Source: Flavivirga sp. 57AJ16 (GTDB taxonomy: Bacteria; Bacteroidota; Bacteroidia; Flavobacteriales; Flavobacteriaceae). From it: a stretch of 64,000 nucleotides of DNA. Numbering within the stretch: position 1 is the first letter of the stretch; every line of letters starts with the position of its first letter. Positions 7,402 to 15,844 of this stretch are shown one piece after another. The DNA is taken from positions 434,001 to 498,000 of the forward strand of contig NZ_JAQZAT010000001.1 in NCBI RefSeq assembly GCF_028736925.1. The letters run 5' to 3'. The notes beneath the pieces were generated by a model that did no database searches, had not been told where the DNA came from, and saw only the letters and a program-made list of their open reading frames with translations. The position numbers were made by a program, and so were the translations under genes.

Positions 7402-10400
7402 ATGAAAACAAAACTACATTATGTTTTTTCAATAACAATGCTTTTGTTTGCATTTTCAAGTATTGCTCAAAATTCTTCATGGAAACAGGTCGAAAATTTA
7501 AAAAACCCTGAAAAATTATCTAAATTTCATTTAAATAACAATAAAGTCCATCTGTTTGAACTTGACATCACCTCATTTAAAAACAGCACGGTTTCAACAA
7601 CCTTGAGGGGGGCTAAAAACAACAAAGAAAGTACGATTATCTCTATACCTGGAATTAACGGGCACATGGAGACTTTTAAAATTTACGAAGCGCCTGTTTT
7701 TTCCCCTGGGCTCGCCTCTAAATACCCAAATATTAAATCGTATGTAGGTATTAGCACAGATAATACTGGAACGCGTCTTCGAATGAGCATGTCCCCACAA
7801 GGGGTACAAACCATGATCTCTTATGTTGGTAAACCCACTGTATTTATGCAACCTTTAACCAAAGGCTCCAATGAATATGTTGTTTACGACAAAGGTTCGA
7901 AAAGTCATTCTGCAGAAAAACTTGAATGTAAAACACTGAATAAATTAAATAAATCATTTAATAAAACGAGCAAAACTGCAAAGGCCAATGAAGGCGGTGC
8001 CAATAATCAAACATTGCAAAAATTTAGAATTGCCATCTCCACCACATCAGAATACACTGCTTATCACGATGATGGTAATCCTGGAAATGGTGATGCCGTT
8101 GCTGATGCGCTCGCAGCAATAAACACATCATTGAGCCGGGTTAATGAAGTTTTTGAAACTGATATGGCCGTAACCTTTGAGCTTGTTGACGCCACACAGT
8201 TAATATATACCAATGCTGCTACAGACCCTTATTCTGATGCAAATATTGGGGCTGATAGTGATAACTTTAACAACTCTAATGGTTGGAGTTTGCAACTTCA
8301 AAACAATTTAACTAGTGTTATCGGTAATGCGGCTTATGACATAGGCCATTTATTTGGAGCCACTGGAGGAGGTGGAAATGCAGGCTGTATTGGCTGTGTT
8401 TGTGAAAATCCTTCGGGGCCATCATCCCATGCCAAAGGAAGTGCTTATACATCACCATCGAATGGAATTCCTGAAACAGATACTTTTGATATTGATTTTG
8501 TCGCTCATGAAATTGGGCATCAAATGGGCGCTAATCACACCTGGGCTTTTGAGAGTGAAGGAACTGGTGTTAATTCTGAACCTGGAAGCGGATCCACCAT
8601 CATGGCATATGCCGGTATTGAAGGCGCAAACAATGTGGAACTAAATGGTGACGATTATTTTCATTATCATAGTATTAAACAAATATTAGATAATCTAAAT
8701 ACCAAAAGTTGTCAAACAACCGAAGTGATCTCAAATAACCCGCCTAGTGCAGATGCCGGGAACAATTATAATATACCAAAAGGAACAGCTTATGTTTTAA
8801 GAGGTGCTGCTACAGATTTAGATGGCGGGGATAACCTCACATATTGTTGGGAACAAATAGATAGTGGCATAACAAACTATCTGAATTTTGGTCCTGAACT
8901 AGCTTCTGGACCAACCAACAGGTCGCTTCCGCCTTCAAATGCGCCCGACAGGTATATTCCTAGGCTTAGCAGTGTCCTTAGCGGCAATATCACACAAACC
9001 AATCCCACATTGGGCAGTGATTGGGAAACTGTTTCGGCTGTGGCAAGAACTTTAAATTGGGCATTAACGGTTAGGGACAGGGCTCCAGCTTCGTCCGTTG
9101 GTGGTCAAAGCAGTTATGACACCATGCAAATTACAGTAGAAGATGTAACGCCTTTTACCATTACCAACCCTGTTTCCTGGACTCAAGGGGCTATGCAAAC
9201 CATTGAATGGGAAGTAGGGCAAACAACAAATGGCACTATAAATTGTCAAAATGTAAATATAAAACTATCAACAGATGGCGGATTAACATTTCCTATAACC
9301 ATAGTATCAAACACGCCTAATAATGGCACTTTTGATTACATGGTTCCTGCAATTCCCGATACCACTACTGCACGGCTACTTATTGAAGCAGCCGATAATA
9401 TTTTTTATGATGTTTCTAACTTTGATTTTTCTATTTCTGCAATTCCAGATTTTTTCATAGTTGAAGAAACTTTAGACCCCATTACTTGCGGAGAAATTAC
9501 AGCGACATTTCATTTTGATTTTGTCACAGCAAATGGTTTTTCTGAAAATACAACTTTTAGTGTTTCCGGAAACCCAGGAGGGTCTACGGTAACTTTCTCT
9601 CCAACAAGTTTAAATGCTTCTGGAAGTGTTACCATGACTATTAGCAATTTAAATGGTATTTCAGAAGGTCATTACCCTTTAATAATTACTGGAACATCAA
9701 CATCCATTACAAAAAACAAGAATGTGGATTTTCATTTTTTCAACGGATTGTGTTCTTCTATTGCCAACACAGAGTATAATACAAGTACAACACTTGTACA
9801 GTTCAACACTATTAATAATGCCTCTGCAAAACCTTCTGGTTACTCAGATTACACATCAATAACTACAGATGTAAATAGAGATATTTCGTATGACCTCACT
9901 GTAAATGTAAATACTCATGGTGATTATACTACTACAACTAAAGTTTGGATAGATTGGAACCAAAACTGTAGTTTTAATGATGCTGGCGAAGAATATAATC
10001 TGGGCGATGCTACCAATGTTACCAATGGAGCAGTTACTAATTCGCCGCTTTCGATTACAGTCCCTATTGATGCGGTACCTGGCCATACTATTATGAGGGT
10101 TTCAACAAAATATAAGGATGATGGATTGCCAACTTCTTGTGAAAATGGTTTTGATGGGGAGGTAGAAGATTACACCATTAATGTACTACCATCAGACTTT
10201 GAGTTTGATACCTCTATAACTTTGGTTCAATTTAATACGATTAACCAGCCTTCTGAAAAACCTTCTGATTATTCTGATTACACATCTGTAAGCACAGAAC
10301 TAAATAGGGAGGACACCTACGATTTAGTGGTAAATGTTAATACAGAAGGAAATTTTACTACAGCAACAAAAGCATGGGTCGATTGGAATCAAAATTCCAG

Positions 10401-10902
10401 TTTTAATGATCCTGGAGAAGCATACGATTTAGGTGATGTTACCAATGTCTCAAACGAAGCAACCAATAATTCCCCGCTTTCTATTAGCATTCCTTTAAAT
10501 GCTGTTTTAGGAAACACTGTTATGAGAATCGCTACGAGATATGTAGGAAGCTCTGGCGACCAAGAGCCAATGCCTTCCGAAAATGGTTTTGATGGGGAGG
10601 TGGAAGATTATACGCTTACCATATTACCAACCAAAACTATTGAGGCATCTGGTTTTGAAAACTTAATGATATATCCAAACCAGAATAATGGAGCATTCAA
10701 TATTAAACTAAGCGGTTCTTTATCCAGAGACATTACTATAGAAATTTTTAATATAAGATCTCAATTTATTTATAGAGATGTGTTTGAAGGTACTGGAGAC
10801 TTTAACGAAAGGATCCATTTAAATAATGTACAATCTGGTATGTATATCTTAAAAGTAAGTGATGGTATTCGAGAATCTATTAAAAAGATCATTGTTGAAT
10901 AA
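7402..10902 (+). CDS. Secreted zinc metalloprotease (M12B/reprolysin type) with GEVED domains and T9SS signal
   Basis: From ATG 7402 the protein has 1166 residues. It starts with a signal peptide (MKTKLHYVFSITMLLFAF...SIAQ), then a pro-region. A metzincin catalytic domain carries HEIGHQMGANH at residues 369-379, three zinc-binding histidines plus the catalytic glutamate, with a Met-turn at STIMAYAG. Beta-rich domains follow, then two tandem GEVED-type modules (about 790-930 and 935-1075), each ending in GEVEDY. A C-terminal region of about 80 residues (NLMIYPNQNNGAFNIKL...GMYILKVSDG) has the form of a type A type IX secretion sorting domain. The product is therefore probably exported across the outer membrane to digest protein. 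Upstream in-frame ATG codons precede the likely transcription start and are rejected. Confidence 0.92.
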   Translation: MKTKLHYVFSITMLLFAFSSIAQNSSWKQVENLKNPEKLSKFHLNNNKVHLFELDITSFKNSTVSTTLRGAKNNKESTIISIPGINGHMETFKIYEAPVFSPGLASKYPNIKSYVGISTDNTGTRLRMSMSPQGVQTMISYVGKPTVFMQPLTKGSNEYVVYDKGSKSHSAEKLECKTLNKLNKSFNKTSKTAKANEGGANNQTLQKFRIAISTTSEYTAYHDDGNPGNGDAVADALAAINTSLSRVNEVFETDMAVTFELVDATQLIYTNAATDPYSDANIGADSDNFNNSNGWSLQLQNNLTSVIGNAAYDIGHLFGATGGGGNAGCIGCVCENPSGPSSHAKGSAYTSPSNGIPETDTFDIDFVAHEIGHQMGANHTWAFESEGTGVNSEPGSGSTIMAYAGIEGANNVELNGDDYFHYHSIKQILDNLNTKSCQTTEVISNNPPSADAGNNYNIPKGTAYVLRGAATDLDGGDNLTYCWEQIDSGITNYLNFGPELASGPTNRSLPPSNAPDRYIPRLSSVLSGNITQTNPTLGSDWETVSAVARTLNWALTVRDRAPASSVGGQSSYDTMQITVEDVTPFTITNPVSWTQGAMQTIEWEVGQTTNGTINCQNVNIKLSTDGGLTFPITIVSNTPNNGTFDYMVPAIPDTTTARLLIEAADNIFYDVSNFDFSISAIPDFFIVEETLDPITCGEITATFHFDFVTANGFSENTTFSVSGNPGGSTVTFSPTSLNASGSVTMTISNLNGISEGHYPLIITGTSTSITKNKNVDFHFFNGLCSSIANTEYNTSTTLVQFNTINNASAKPSGYSDYTSITTDVNRDISYDLTVNVNTHGDYTTTTKVWIDWNQNCSFNDAGEEYNLGDATNVTNGAVTNSPLSITVPIDAVPGHTIMRVSTKYKDDGLPTSCENGFDGEVEDYTINVLPSDFEFDTSITLVQFNTINQPSEKPSDYSDYTSVSTELNREDTYDLVVNVNTEGNFTTATKAWVDWNQNSSFNDPGEAYDLGDVTNVSNEATNNSPLSISIPLNAVLGNTVMRIATRYVGSSGDQEPMPSENGFDGEVEDYTLTILPTKTIEASGFENLMIYPNQNNGAFNIKLSGSLSRDITIEIFNIRSQFIYRDVFEGTGDFNERIHLNNVQSGMYILKVSDGIRESIKKIIVE

Positions 10903-10922
10903 GCAAGCTCACGAGGTATTAA

Positions 10923-11549
10923 TTATTTCCCATTAAACGTATTCATTGTGATATTCATTCCTGCTAAAGCAAAGGATTTTATAAGCGCAACCGATGTATC
11001 TAAACGCTCTTTAAGTTTATCCGATTCTTCTTGAGTCCATTCCCCCAAAACATAATCAACCTGTCTTCCTTTTGAAAAGGCATCACTAATTCCAAATCTA
11101 AAGCGATTGTATTTAGTGGTATTTAATTTTTCTTGGGTATCCTTTAATCCATTATGCCCGCCATCACTACCTTTTGCTTTTAATCTAATGCTCCCAAAAG
11201 GCAGATTTAAATCGTCTGTAATGATTAATAAATTTTCCAAAGGAATTTTCTCTTTTGTTAACCAATACAATATGGCTTTCCCACTTAAATTCATATAGGT
11301 ATTAGGTTTCAAAAAAATAAGTGTTCTCCCTTTTAGCTTATATACAGTAAGATCTCCTAATTTTTGGGTTTCAAAAGTTAAAGCTTCTTTATTTGCAAAA
11401 TGATCTAATATCTTAAATCCAATATTATGGCGTGTATTGGCATATTTCTCACCAATATTCCCTAAACCAACTATTAAATACTTCTTCATTGTATCTTGTT
11501 CTTCTATTTCCTTTTTTTTCCTAAATAGTTTGAATAAAAACCGACACAT
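10923..11549 (-). CDS. pth: Peptidyl-tRNA hydrolase
   Basis: The enzyme releases peptides from peptidyl-tRNA that has dropped off ribosomes. The core MKKYLIVGLGNIGEKYANTR (starting at 11489) holds the conserved asparagine; NTRHNIGF supplies the catalytic histidine, and FLKPNTYMNLSG and GSDGGHNGLKD are hallmark motifs. From ATG 11549 it has 208 residues, with a basic 20-residue lead (MCRFLFKLFRKKKEIEEQDT). An alternative start at 11489 gives the minimal enzyme. An in-frame ATG at 11582 lies inside the rplY terminator hairpin and is unlikely. Which of the two later starts is used is not settled. Confidence 0.93.
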   Translation of the reverse strand: MCRFLFKLFRKKKEIEEQDTMKKYLIVGLGNIGEKYANTRHNIGFKILDHFANKEALTFETQKLGDLTVYKLKGRTLIFLKPNTYMNLSGKAILYWLTKEKIPLENLLIITDDLNLPFGSIRLKAKGSDGGHNGLKDTQEKLNTTKYNRFRFGISDAFSKGRQVDYVLGEWTQEESDKLKERLDTSVALIKSFALAGMNITMNTFNGK

Positions 11550-11572
11550 AATTCTTATGTTTCTGTAAAAAT

Positions 11573-11602
11573 AAAAAAGCATCCCGAATAATACAGGATG
11601 CT
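11573..11602 (-). terminator. Rho-independent terminator after rplY
   Basis: On the minus strand AGCATCC and GGATGCT form a stem around a short loop and are followed by TTTTTT. It lies 27 bases past the rplY stop and separates rplY from pth. Confidence 0.8.
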
Positions 11603-11628
11603 CTTAATATTTAAAATTAAGAATATAT

Positions 11629-12270
11629 TTATTCTTGTGCTTCTGGTGCTTCTGCCCCTTCTGCTGCTGGTGCTTCTACTCCTTCTTCTAACTCTTCTTC
11701 ATCGTCATCTTCGTCTTCGATCGCTACTCTAGAAGTTCTAACTTGACATACTACTGTATTATCTGTATGTAAAAATGTATATTTTTCACTTGGCAAGTCT
11801 CCTACAGCAACTTTATCTCCAATTTTTAAAGGCGAGATATCTATCTCGATAAAATCCGGTAAGTTTACAGGAAGTGCCTTAATACGTAATTTTCTATTGT
11901 TTCTTCTTAAAACACCACCATTTTTAACACCTCTTGAGTTTCCTACAAGTTGAACCGGAATATTCAAAGCAATTTCTTTATCTTCAAATAGTTGATAAAA
12001 GTCTATGTGTAAAATTCTATCTGTAACTGGATGGAATTGGATATCCTGAAGTACAGCATTTAAAGTCTCTCCATTATCTAAATTAATCACAACTGTATGC
12101 GCATTTGGTGTGTATACAAGTTTAGAGAAAGCTAATTCTGGTGCCGAGAAATGAACTGGCTTATCTCCTCCGTATAATACGCAAGGAACCTGACCAGCAT
12201 TACGTAAGGCTTTTGTCGCTTTTTTGCCCACGCTTTCTCTTTGAGATCCGTTGATTGTAATTGATTTCAT
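11629..12270 (-). CDS. rplY: 50S ribosomal protein L25 (general stress Ctc type)
   Basis: This 213-residue protein binds 5S rRNA in the large subunit. The N-terminal L25 domain ([39 protein letters not shown]) occupies about residues 1-90. The C-terminal beta domain of the long CTC form follows ([20 protein letters not shown], then [19 protein letters not shown]). It ends in a low-complexity acidic tail ([14 protein letters not shown]...) of about 35 residues, common in Bacteroidota L25. It follows prs by 166 bases with no evident promoter between them, so the two may be cotranscribed. A good terminator closes the unit. Confidence 0.96.
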   Translation of the reverse strand: MKSITINGSQRESVGKKATKALRNAGQVPCVLYGGDKPVHFSAPELAFSKLVYTPNAHTVVINLDNGETLNAVLQDIQFHPVTDRILHIDFYQLFEDKEIALNIPVQLVGNSRGVKNGGVLRRNNRKLRIKALPVNLPDFIEIDISPLKIGDKVAVGDLPSEKYTFLHTDNTVVCQVRTSRVAIEDEDDDEEELEEGVEAPAAEGAEAPEAQE

Positions 12271-12436
12271 AATTGTTATTTATTATTATTTAATTGTATG
12301 ATGTAAACTTTATTGAAACTAAACTTTATTGTAAAATTTAATATAATTTATATTTCAAGCCGTTTTCATTTTCTATTTATATATTAATAATGGTCCTTAT
12401 CTAACACGCCTTCTTTTTGGGGAGGTTGGTAGGGAA

Positions 12437-13378
12437 TTACATGACAAATTTTGAACTGATAGATTGATTGTTGTGAACTTTATCCATAACTTCTGCGAAT
12501 AAGTCAGCACAACTTAAAACTCTAATTTTATCACTTTTTTGTGATAATGGTATAGAATCTGTTACTATGAGTTCTTCTAATTTTGAGTTTTCTATATTCT
12601 CATAAGCTTTTCCTGATAATATAGGATGTGTACAAATAGCTCTCACACTTAATGCACCTCTTTCCATCATTAAATCTGCTGCTTTTGTTAATGTACCAGC
12701 TGTATCAACCATATCATCAACTAATACGACATTTTTACCCGTAACGTCTCCAATTAATTCCATATGAGAAATTATATTTGCCTTGGCACGTTGCTTATAA
12801 CAAATAACAACATCACTTGCTAGTGCTTTAGAATAAGCATAAGCTCTTTTAGATCCCCCCATATCTGGAGAAGCAATTGTTAGATTATCTAAATTCAAGC
12901 TCTTTAAATAGGGCAGAAAAATAGTAGATGCAAATAAATGGTCTACTGGTTTTTCAAAAAACCCTTGTATTTGATCGGCATGCAAATCCATTGTAATAAT
13001 ACGAGTTGCTCCCGCTGCTTCTAACATTTTAGCAACCAATTTTGCTGCAATGGGCACACGTGGCTTATCCTTTCGATCTTGTCTTGCCCATCCAAAATAT
13101 GGCAATACTGCAGTAATATGCCTTGCTGAAGCTCTTTTTGCGGCATCTATCATTAACAACATTTCCATCAAGTTCTCTGGGCCTGGATTTGTAGAACCAA
13201 TAATAAAAATTCTAGTTCCACGAATAGATTCTTCATACGATGGCTGAAATTCCCCATCACTATATGTTGAAGTAATGACATTGCCTAAATCCACACCAAA
13301 TGCCTTAGCTATTTTTTCACCAAGAACTTTACTTTGGGTACATGCAAAAATTTTGGCTTCAGTATTTATAATTGGCAT
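12437..13378 (-). CDS. prs: Ribose-phosphate pyrophosphokinase
   Basis: The enzyme makes PRPP from ribose 5-phosphate and ATP for nucleotide, histidine and NAD synthesis. From ATG 13378 it has 313 residues, the normal length. Visible motifs are FGWARQDRKDKPRVPIAAK (ATP-binding flexible region), ITMDLHADQIQGFF, and the PRPP-binding loop VVLVDDMVDTAGTLTKAADL near residue 215. An upstream in-frame ATG at 13402 would add only eight residues (MLQNNKLT) ahead of the usual MPIINTEAKIFAC start, so I chose 13378. A TAAATTTG element at 13432-13439 suits transcription. Confidence 0.96.
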   Translation of the reverse strand: MPIINTEAKIFACTQSKVLGEKIAKAFGVDLGNVITSTYSDGEFQPSYEESIRGTRIFIIGSTNPGPENLMEMLLMIDAAKRASARHITAVLPYFGWARQDRKDKPRVPIAAKLVAKMLEAAGATRIITMDLHADQIQGFFEKPVDHLFASTIFLPYLKSLNLDNLTIASPDMGGSKRAYAYSKALASDVVICYKQRAKANIISHMELIGDVTGKNVVLVDDMVDTAGTLTKAADLMMERGALSVRAICTHPILSGKAYENIENSKLEELIVTDSIPLSQKSDKIRVLSCADLFAEVMDKVHNNQSISSKFVM

Positions 13379-13431
13379 AGTTAACTTGTTGTTTTGCAGC
13401 ACTAATACAGCACCTTATTTTAAACGAGGTG

Positions 13432-13439
13432 CAAATTTA
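13432..13439 (-). promoter_or_regulatory. Candidate -7 element for prs
   Basis: Reads TAAATTTG on the minus strand, 54 bases upstream of the chosen prs start. It fits TAnnTTTG. No -33 motif was identified. Confidence 0.4.
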
Positions 13440-13504
13440 TACATTTATTTTAACCTAAAAAGTATATTGACTGGTATTTTTATGTTTAATATCGAAAAAA
13501 TATA

Positions 13505-13512
13505 TATTTTTG
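13505..13512 (+). promoter_or_regulatory. Probable original tRNA-Leu -7 element, now driving the displaced half
   Basis: TATTTTTG lies exactly 11 bases before the first base of the displaced tRNA 5' half (13524). The same 11-base spacing occurs between TAAATTTG (13885-13892) and the intact tRNA. This is consistent with this site being the ancestral tRNA promoter. Confidence 0.5.
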
Positions 13513-13523
13513 CTATTCGATAT

Positions 13524-13624
13524 GCTCAAGTACCTGCCTAACGGCAGGTAAAGCGGATTTACCTACCGAAGGTAGGATTGGTAGACCTGTCGGCAGACAG
13601 GCAGGCGCGCTGGATTCAAAATCC
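13524..13624 (+). pseudogene. Displaced 5' half of tRNA-Leu(CAA), invaded by three palindromes
   Basis: Three tRNA pieces can be read in order: GCTCAAG (13524-13530), GCGGA, then ATTGGTAGAC. GCGCTGGATTCAAAATCC follows and ends at 13624 in the anticodon stem. They match the intact tRNA-Leu at 13904, base for base, over more than 40 positions. Between the pieces are three palindromes: TACCTGCC-TAAC-GGCAGGTA (13531-13550), CCTACC-GAA-GGTAGG (13562-13576) and CCTGTC-GGCA-GACAGG (13586-13601). The 3' half of the tRNA is absent. This is a dead copy left upstream of the GIY-YIG gene. Confidence 0.85.
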
Positions 13625-13641
13625 TTACTACAATTTATGCT

Positions 13642-13887
13642 ATGTTTTATGTTTATGCCATTTCAAGCCTTAACAAAAACTACATTTATGTAGGCTTAAC
13701 CCAAAACCTTGAAGCCAGGATTGAAAGGCATAATCAAAAAAGAGAAAAAACAACAAGGGCTTATGTGACGTTTCAATTGATTTATTCAGAACAGACTGAG
13801 ACCCGAATTGAGGCAAGAAAGCGGGAAAAATATTGGAAATCTGGAATTGGTAAAGAAAAACTTCGTTTAATTCGAGATAAAAGTTAA
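13642..13887 (+). CDS. Small GIY-YIG nuclease domain protein
   Basis: The 81-residue protein is a minimal GIY-YIG domain. The paired motif is seen as FYVYAISS and YIYVGLTQNLEARIERHN, with the conserved arginine in LEARIERHN and the catalytic glutamate in EARKREKYWKSG. Such small UvrC/homing-type domains cut DNA; the many flavobacterial stand-alone copies have no assigned role. It sits between a displaced 5' half of tRNA-Leu and the intact tRNA-Leu. Its stop codon overlaps the -7 element of that tRNA. The layout suggests that the nuclease gene arrived together with a replacement tRNA 5' half. Confidence 0.85.
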   Translation: MFYVYAISSLNKNYIYVGLTQNLEARIERHNQKREKTTRAYVTFQLIYSEQTETRIEARKREKYWKSGIGKEKLRLIRDKS

Positions 13888-13892
13888 ATTTG
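13885..13892 (+). promoter_or_regulatory. -7 element for intact tRNA-Leu, overlapping the GIY-YIG stop codon
   Basis: TAAATTTG matches TAnnTTTG. Its first three bases are the TAA stop of the GIY-YIG gene, and it lies 11 bases before the tRNA. Confidence 0.5.
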
Positions 13893-13903
13893 CAATCCAA
13901 AAT

Positions 13904-13985
13904 GCTCAAGTGGCGGAATTGGTAGACGCGCTGGATTCAAAATCCAGTTTCTTCGGAAGTGTGGGTTCGATTCCCACCTTGAGTA
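13904..13985 (+). tRNA. tRNA-Leu (anticodon CAA)
   Basis: The 82-base molecule folds as a class II tRNA. The acceptor stem is GCTCAAG paired with CTTGAGT (one G-T pair), followed by discriminator A. The D arm is GCGGAATTGGTAGACGC. The anticodon stem CTGGA/TCCAG carries loop TTCAAAA with anticodon CAA. The variable arm is TTTCTTCGGAAGT, and the T stem GTGGG/CCCAC carries loop TTCGATT. CCA is not encoded. Its 3' end is the likely attachment site of the downstream island. Confidence 0.97.
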
Positions 13986-13986
13986 C
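13974..13986 (+). repeat. Attachment-site repeat, left copy (tRNA-Leu 3' end)
   Basis: CCACCTTGAGTAC spans the T stem end and acceptor 3' strand of tRNA-Leu. The identical 13 bases recur at 17564-17576. A TTCC context precedes both. Confidence 0.7.
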
Positions 13987-13990
13987 ATAT

Positions 13991-14032
13991 AAAATCCGTA
14001 ATTCATTAATAATTATATGATTACGGATTTTT
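13991..14032 (+). terminator. Terminator after tRNA-Leu, at the island left edge
   Basis: AAATCCGTAAT and ATTACGGATTT pair across an A/T-rich loop of 17 bases and are followed by a T-rich tail. Between here and the methyltransferase start (14249) I see no further feature. Confidence 0.65.
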
Positions 14033-14248
14033 ACTTTTAATATTTGTACGATTGAATTAATTTTGCTGCTAAAAAACACAAAGTTTGTTTTACTAAAACA
14101 CCTCTTACATTTTCTAAATAATTACTTAGAAGTGTAAATGAAATATATAAATTGCTTTCTACTGAGATATTATTCTATAATATAGCAAAATATAATAAAA
14201 GTTATTATATTTTAGAGTTGGGATTCTTAAATTTGAAAAAAACATTTG

Positions 14249-15277
14249 ATGACTACAATACTGAAGGAAAGCAAAAAACAAGTTGAGCTATTAGATTGTA
14301 AATCTAAAATTCCACGTATAATAAAATATATGGGATCTAAGAGGGAACTTTTAGATTTTATAAAATGAAATTTACGATGGTGAGCCCATTTGCGATCTTT
14401 TTGCTGGGACTAGTGTTGTAAGTGGTGCTTTGGGGCATAATGTTAATACATACTCTAATGACATTCAAGAATATTCTGCTGTATTTGCAAAAACATATTT
14501 AGGTAATTATAATTGGGAAGAGTACCCAAGAATTATTGATGATGTGATAGTGATTGCTCAAGAGTATGTTGATAATGTAATGAAATCATATCCTGATTTA
14601 GTTTTTGATTATACAGATATTACTCTTAATGAATTTAATGCTTTAGAGCAATTACAACAAGATTTAATATCTCAAAATTTTGAAGATATTGAGCATCACT
14701 TATTTATTAAAAATTATTCGGGAACTTATTGGTCTTTCAAACAATGTTTATGGATAGATGCGCTTAGAGTAGCAGCAGAAGAATATTCAAATTCGCCAGT
14801 TTATTATCCATTATTGTCAAGTATAATGTATGCTATGGCTTACAATGCGCAAAGTACTGGGCATTATGCTCAATACAGAGATGCTAATAATATAGCTTCA
14901 ATGGAAGATATTATTATTTATCGAAATAAAAGTATTTTACCTTTCTTTAAGAAAAAACTTAATGAATTGATTGAATATACTGGAAAGAATAAATACAATC
15001 ATACTATCACTTCTTTAGATTATATTGATTGCTTAGATCACACTCCCAATGGAACGATAGTTTATGCTGATCCTCCATACACGTTTGTGCATTATTCAAG
15101 ATTTTATCATGCGCTAGAAACATTGGTAAGGTATGATTATCCAGACGTTTTGTTTAAGGGAAGATATAGAACAGATCGACATCAATCTCCTTTTTGTAAA
15201 AAAACAACCGTTACTCAGGCATTTCAAGAAATGTTTGTGAAAATCGAGGAAAAAAAATCAAAATTAGTATTAAGCCT
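14249..15277 (+). pseudogene. D12-class DNA adenine methyltransferase, frameshifted and C-terminally truncated
   Basis: An ATG at 14249 opens MTTILKESKKQVELLDCKSK, then IPRIIKYMGSKRELLDFIK and a stop at 14366-14368. One base away in frame the protein continues EIYDGEPICDLFAGTSVVSG (the AdoMet-binding motif) and reaches the catalytic VYADPPYTFVHYSRFYHAL. It ends abruptly after KSKLVLS, where this family normally continues with a further C-terminal segment. The family adds a methyl group to N6 of adenine, often in restriction-modification systems. One frameshift near 14365 and a deletion junction near 15277 make this copy non-functional. Confidence 0.85.
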
Positions 15278-15507
15278 TCTTTATCCCTGATGAGTTCTGG
15301 ACATAATTTTTCCACTATATTGGGTTTGTAAGCAACTATTCCTATTGTTTGTACATATTTGAAATCTCTTTCATTTAGACGAACTCCTTTTTTTGAGCAA
15401 AATTTTTTGAAATTCTGAATCAGTTTATCATTTTTTTCCAACTCCTGAATTTCTTGTTTCTTTAAATTCTCAAAATACTCTTTTTGAAAATCAGTATACT
15501 CCCTCAT
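15211..15507 (-). CDS. Unknown protein, probably truncated at its C-terminus
   Basis: From ATG 15507 the frame encodes MREYTDFQKEYFENLKKQEI and a charged helical stretch, then KFCSKKGVRLNERDFKYVQT and a globular-looking region ending PELIRDKEG. After about residue 78 the frame runs into the antisense of the methyltransferase gene (LILILIFFPRF...), so the true C-terminus appears to have been deleted with the end of that gene. I do not recognise the family. An upstream in-frame ATG at 15585 adds an implausible hydrophobic lead. The gene is convergent with the methyltransferase. Confidence 0.4.
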   Translation of the reverse strand: MREYTDFQKEYFENLKKQEIQELEKNDKLIQNFKKFCSKKGVRLNERDFKYVQTIGIVAYKPNIVEKLCPELIRDKEGLILILIFFPRFSQTFLEMPE

Positions 15508-15714
15508 AGCAGTATTAAGTTTATTAAGAATTAAGTTGAAGATAAAAAATATTAATAATGAACATTCCATATCCCATAAATACATCTAAAAATAAGAGCA
15601 AACTCAAAAATACGGCCTCAATAATTGACGCTTTTTTACTTATTGTTCTGGATTAACAAATCTTTTTTAAGGACTTTAATTAATTGTAAATCAATAAATA
15701 TTTATATATTTACT

Positions 15715-15807
15715 TCAATTAATAATAATCGCACATCGTTAATTAATAATAATTGCACAACATCAATTAATAATAATTACACATCGCTAATTAATAAAAA
15801 CTACACG
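15715..15807 (+). repeat. Array of about four 24-bp direct repeats upstream of the Fic gene
   Basis: The units start at 15715, 15739, 15763 and 15787 and share the pattern (T/C)(T/C)AATTAATAATAAT followed by (C/T)GCACA or (T)ACACATCG. The last unit is shortened. The array ends 38 bases before the Fic start codon, so it could bind a regulator, for example the Fic protein's own N-terminal helical domain. An open frame across the repeats is judged to be chance. Confidence 0.75.
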
Positions 15808-15844
15808 TTTTAAAAATAGTATAAATCCAGATTAAATTAAAAAA

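Noticed and set aside
13505-13624. A second functional tRNA-Leu
   Set aside because: The 3' half is missing and three palindromes interrupt the 5' half, so it cannot fold as a tRNA.
15625-15813. Open frame of 62 codons on the plus strand
   Set aside because: It runs through A/T-rich direct repeats (N, I, T-rich peptide) upstream of Fic and has no credible start.
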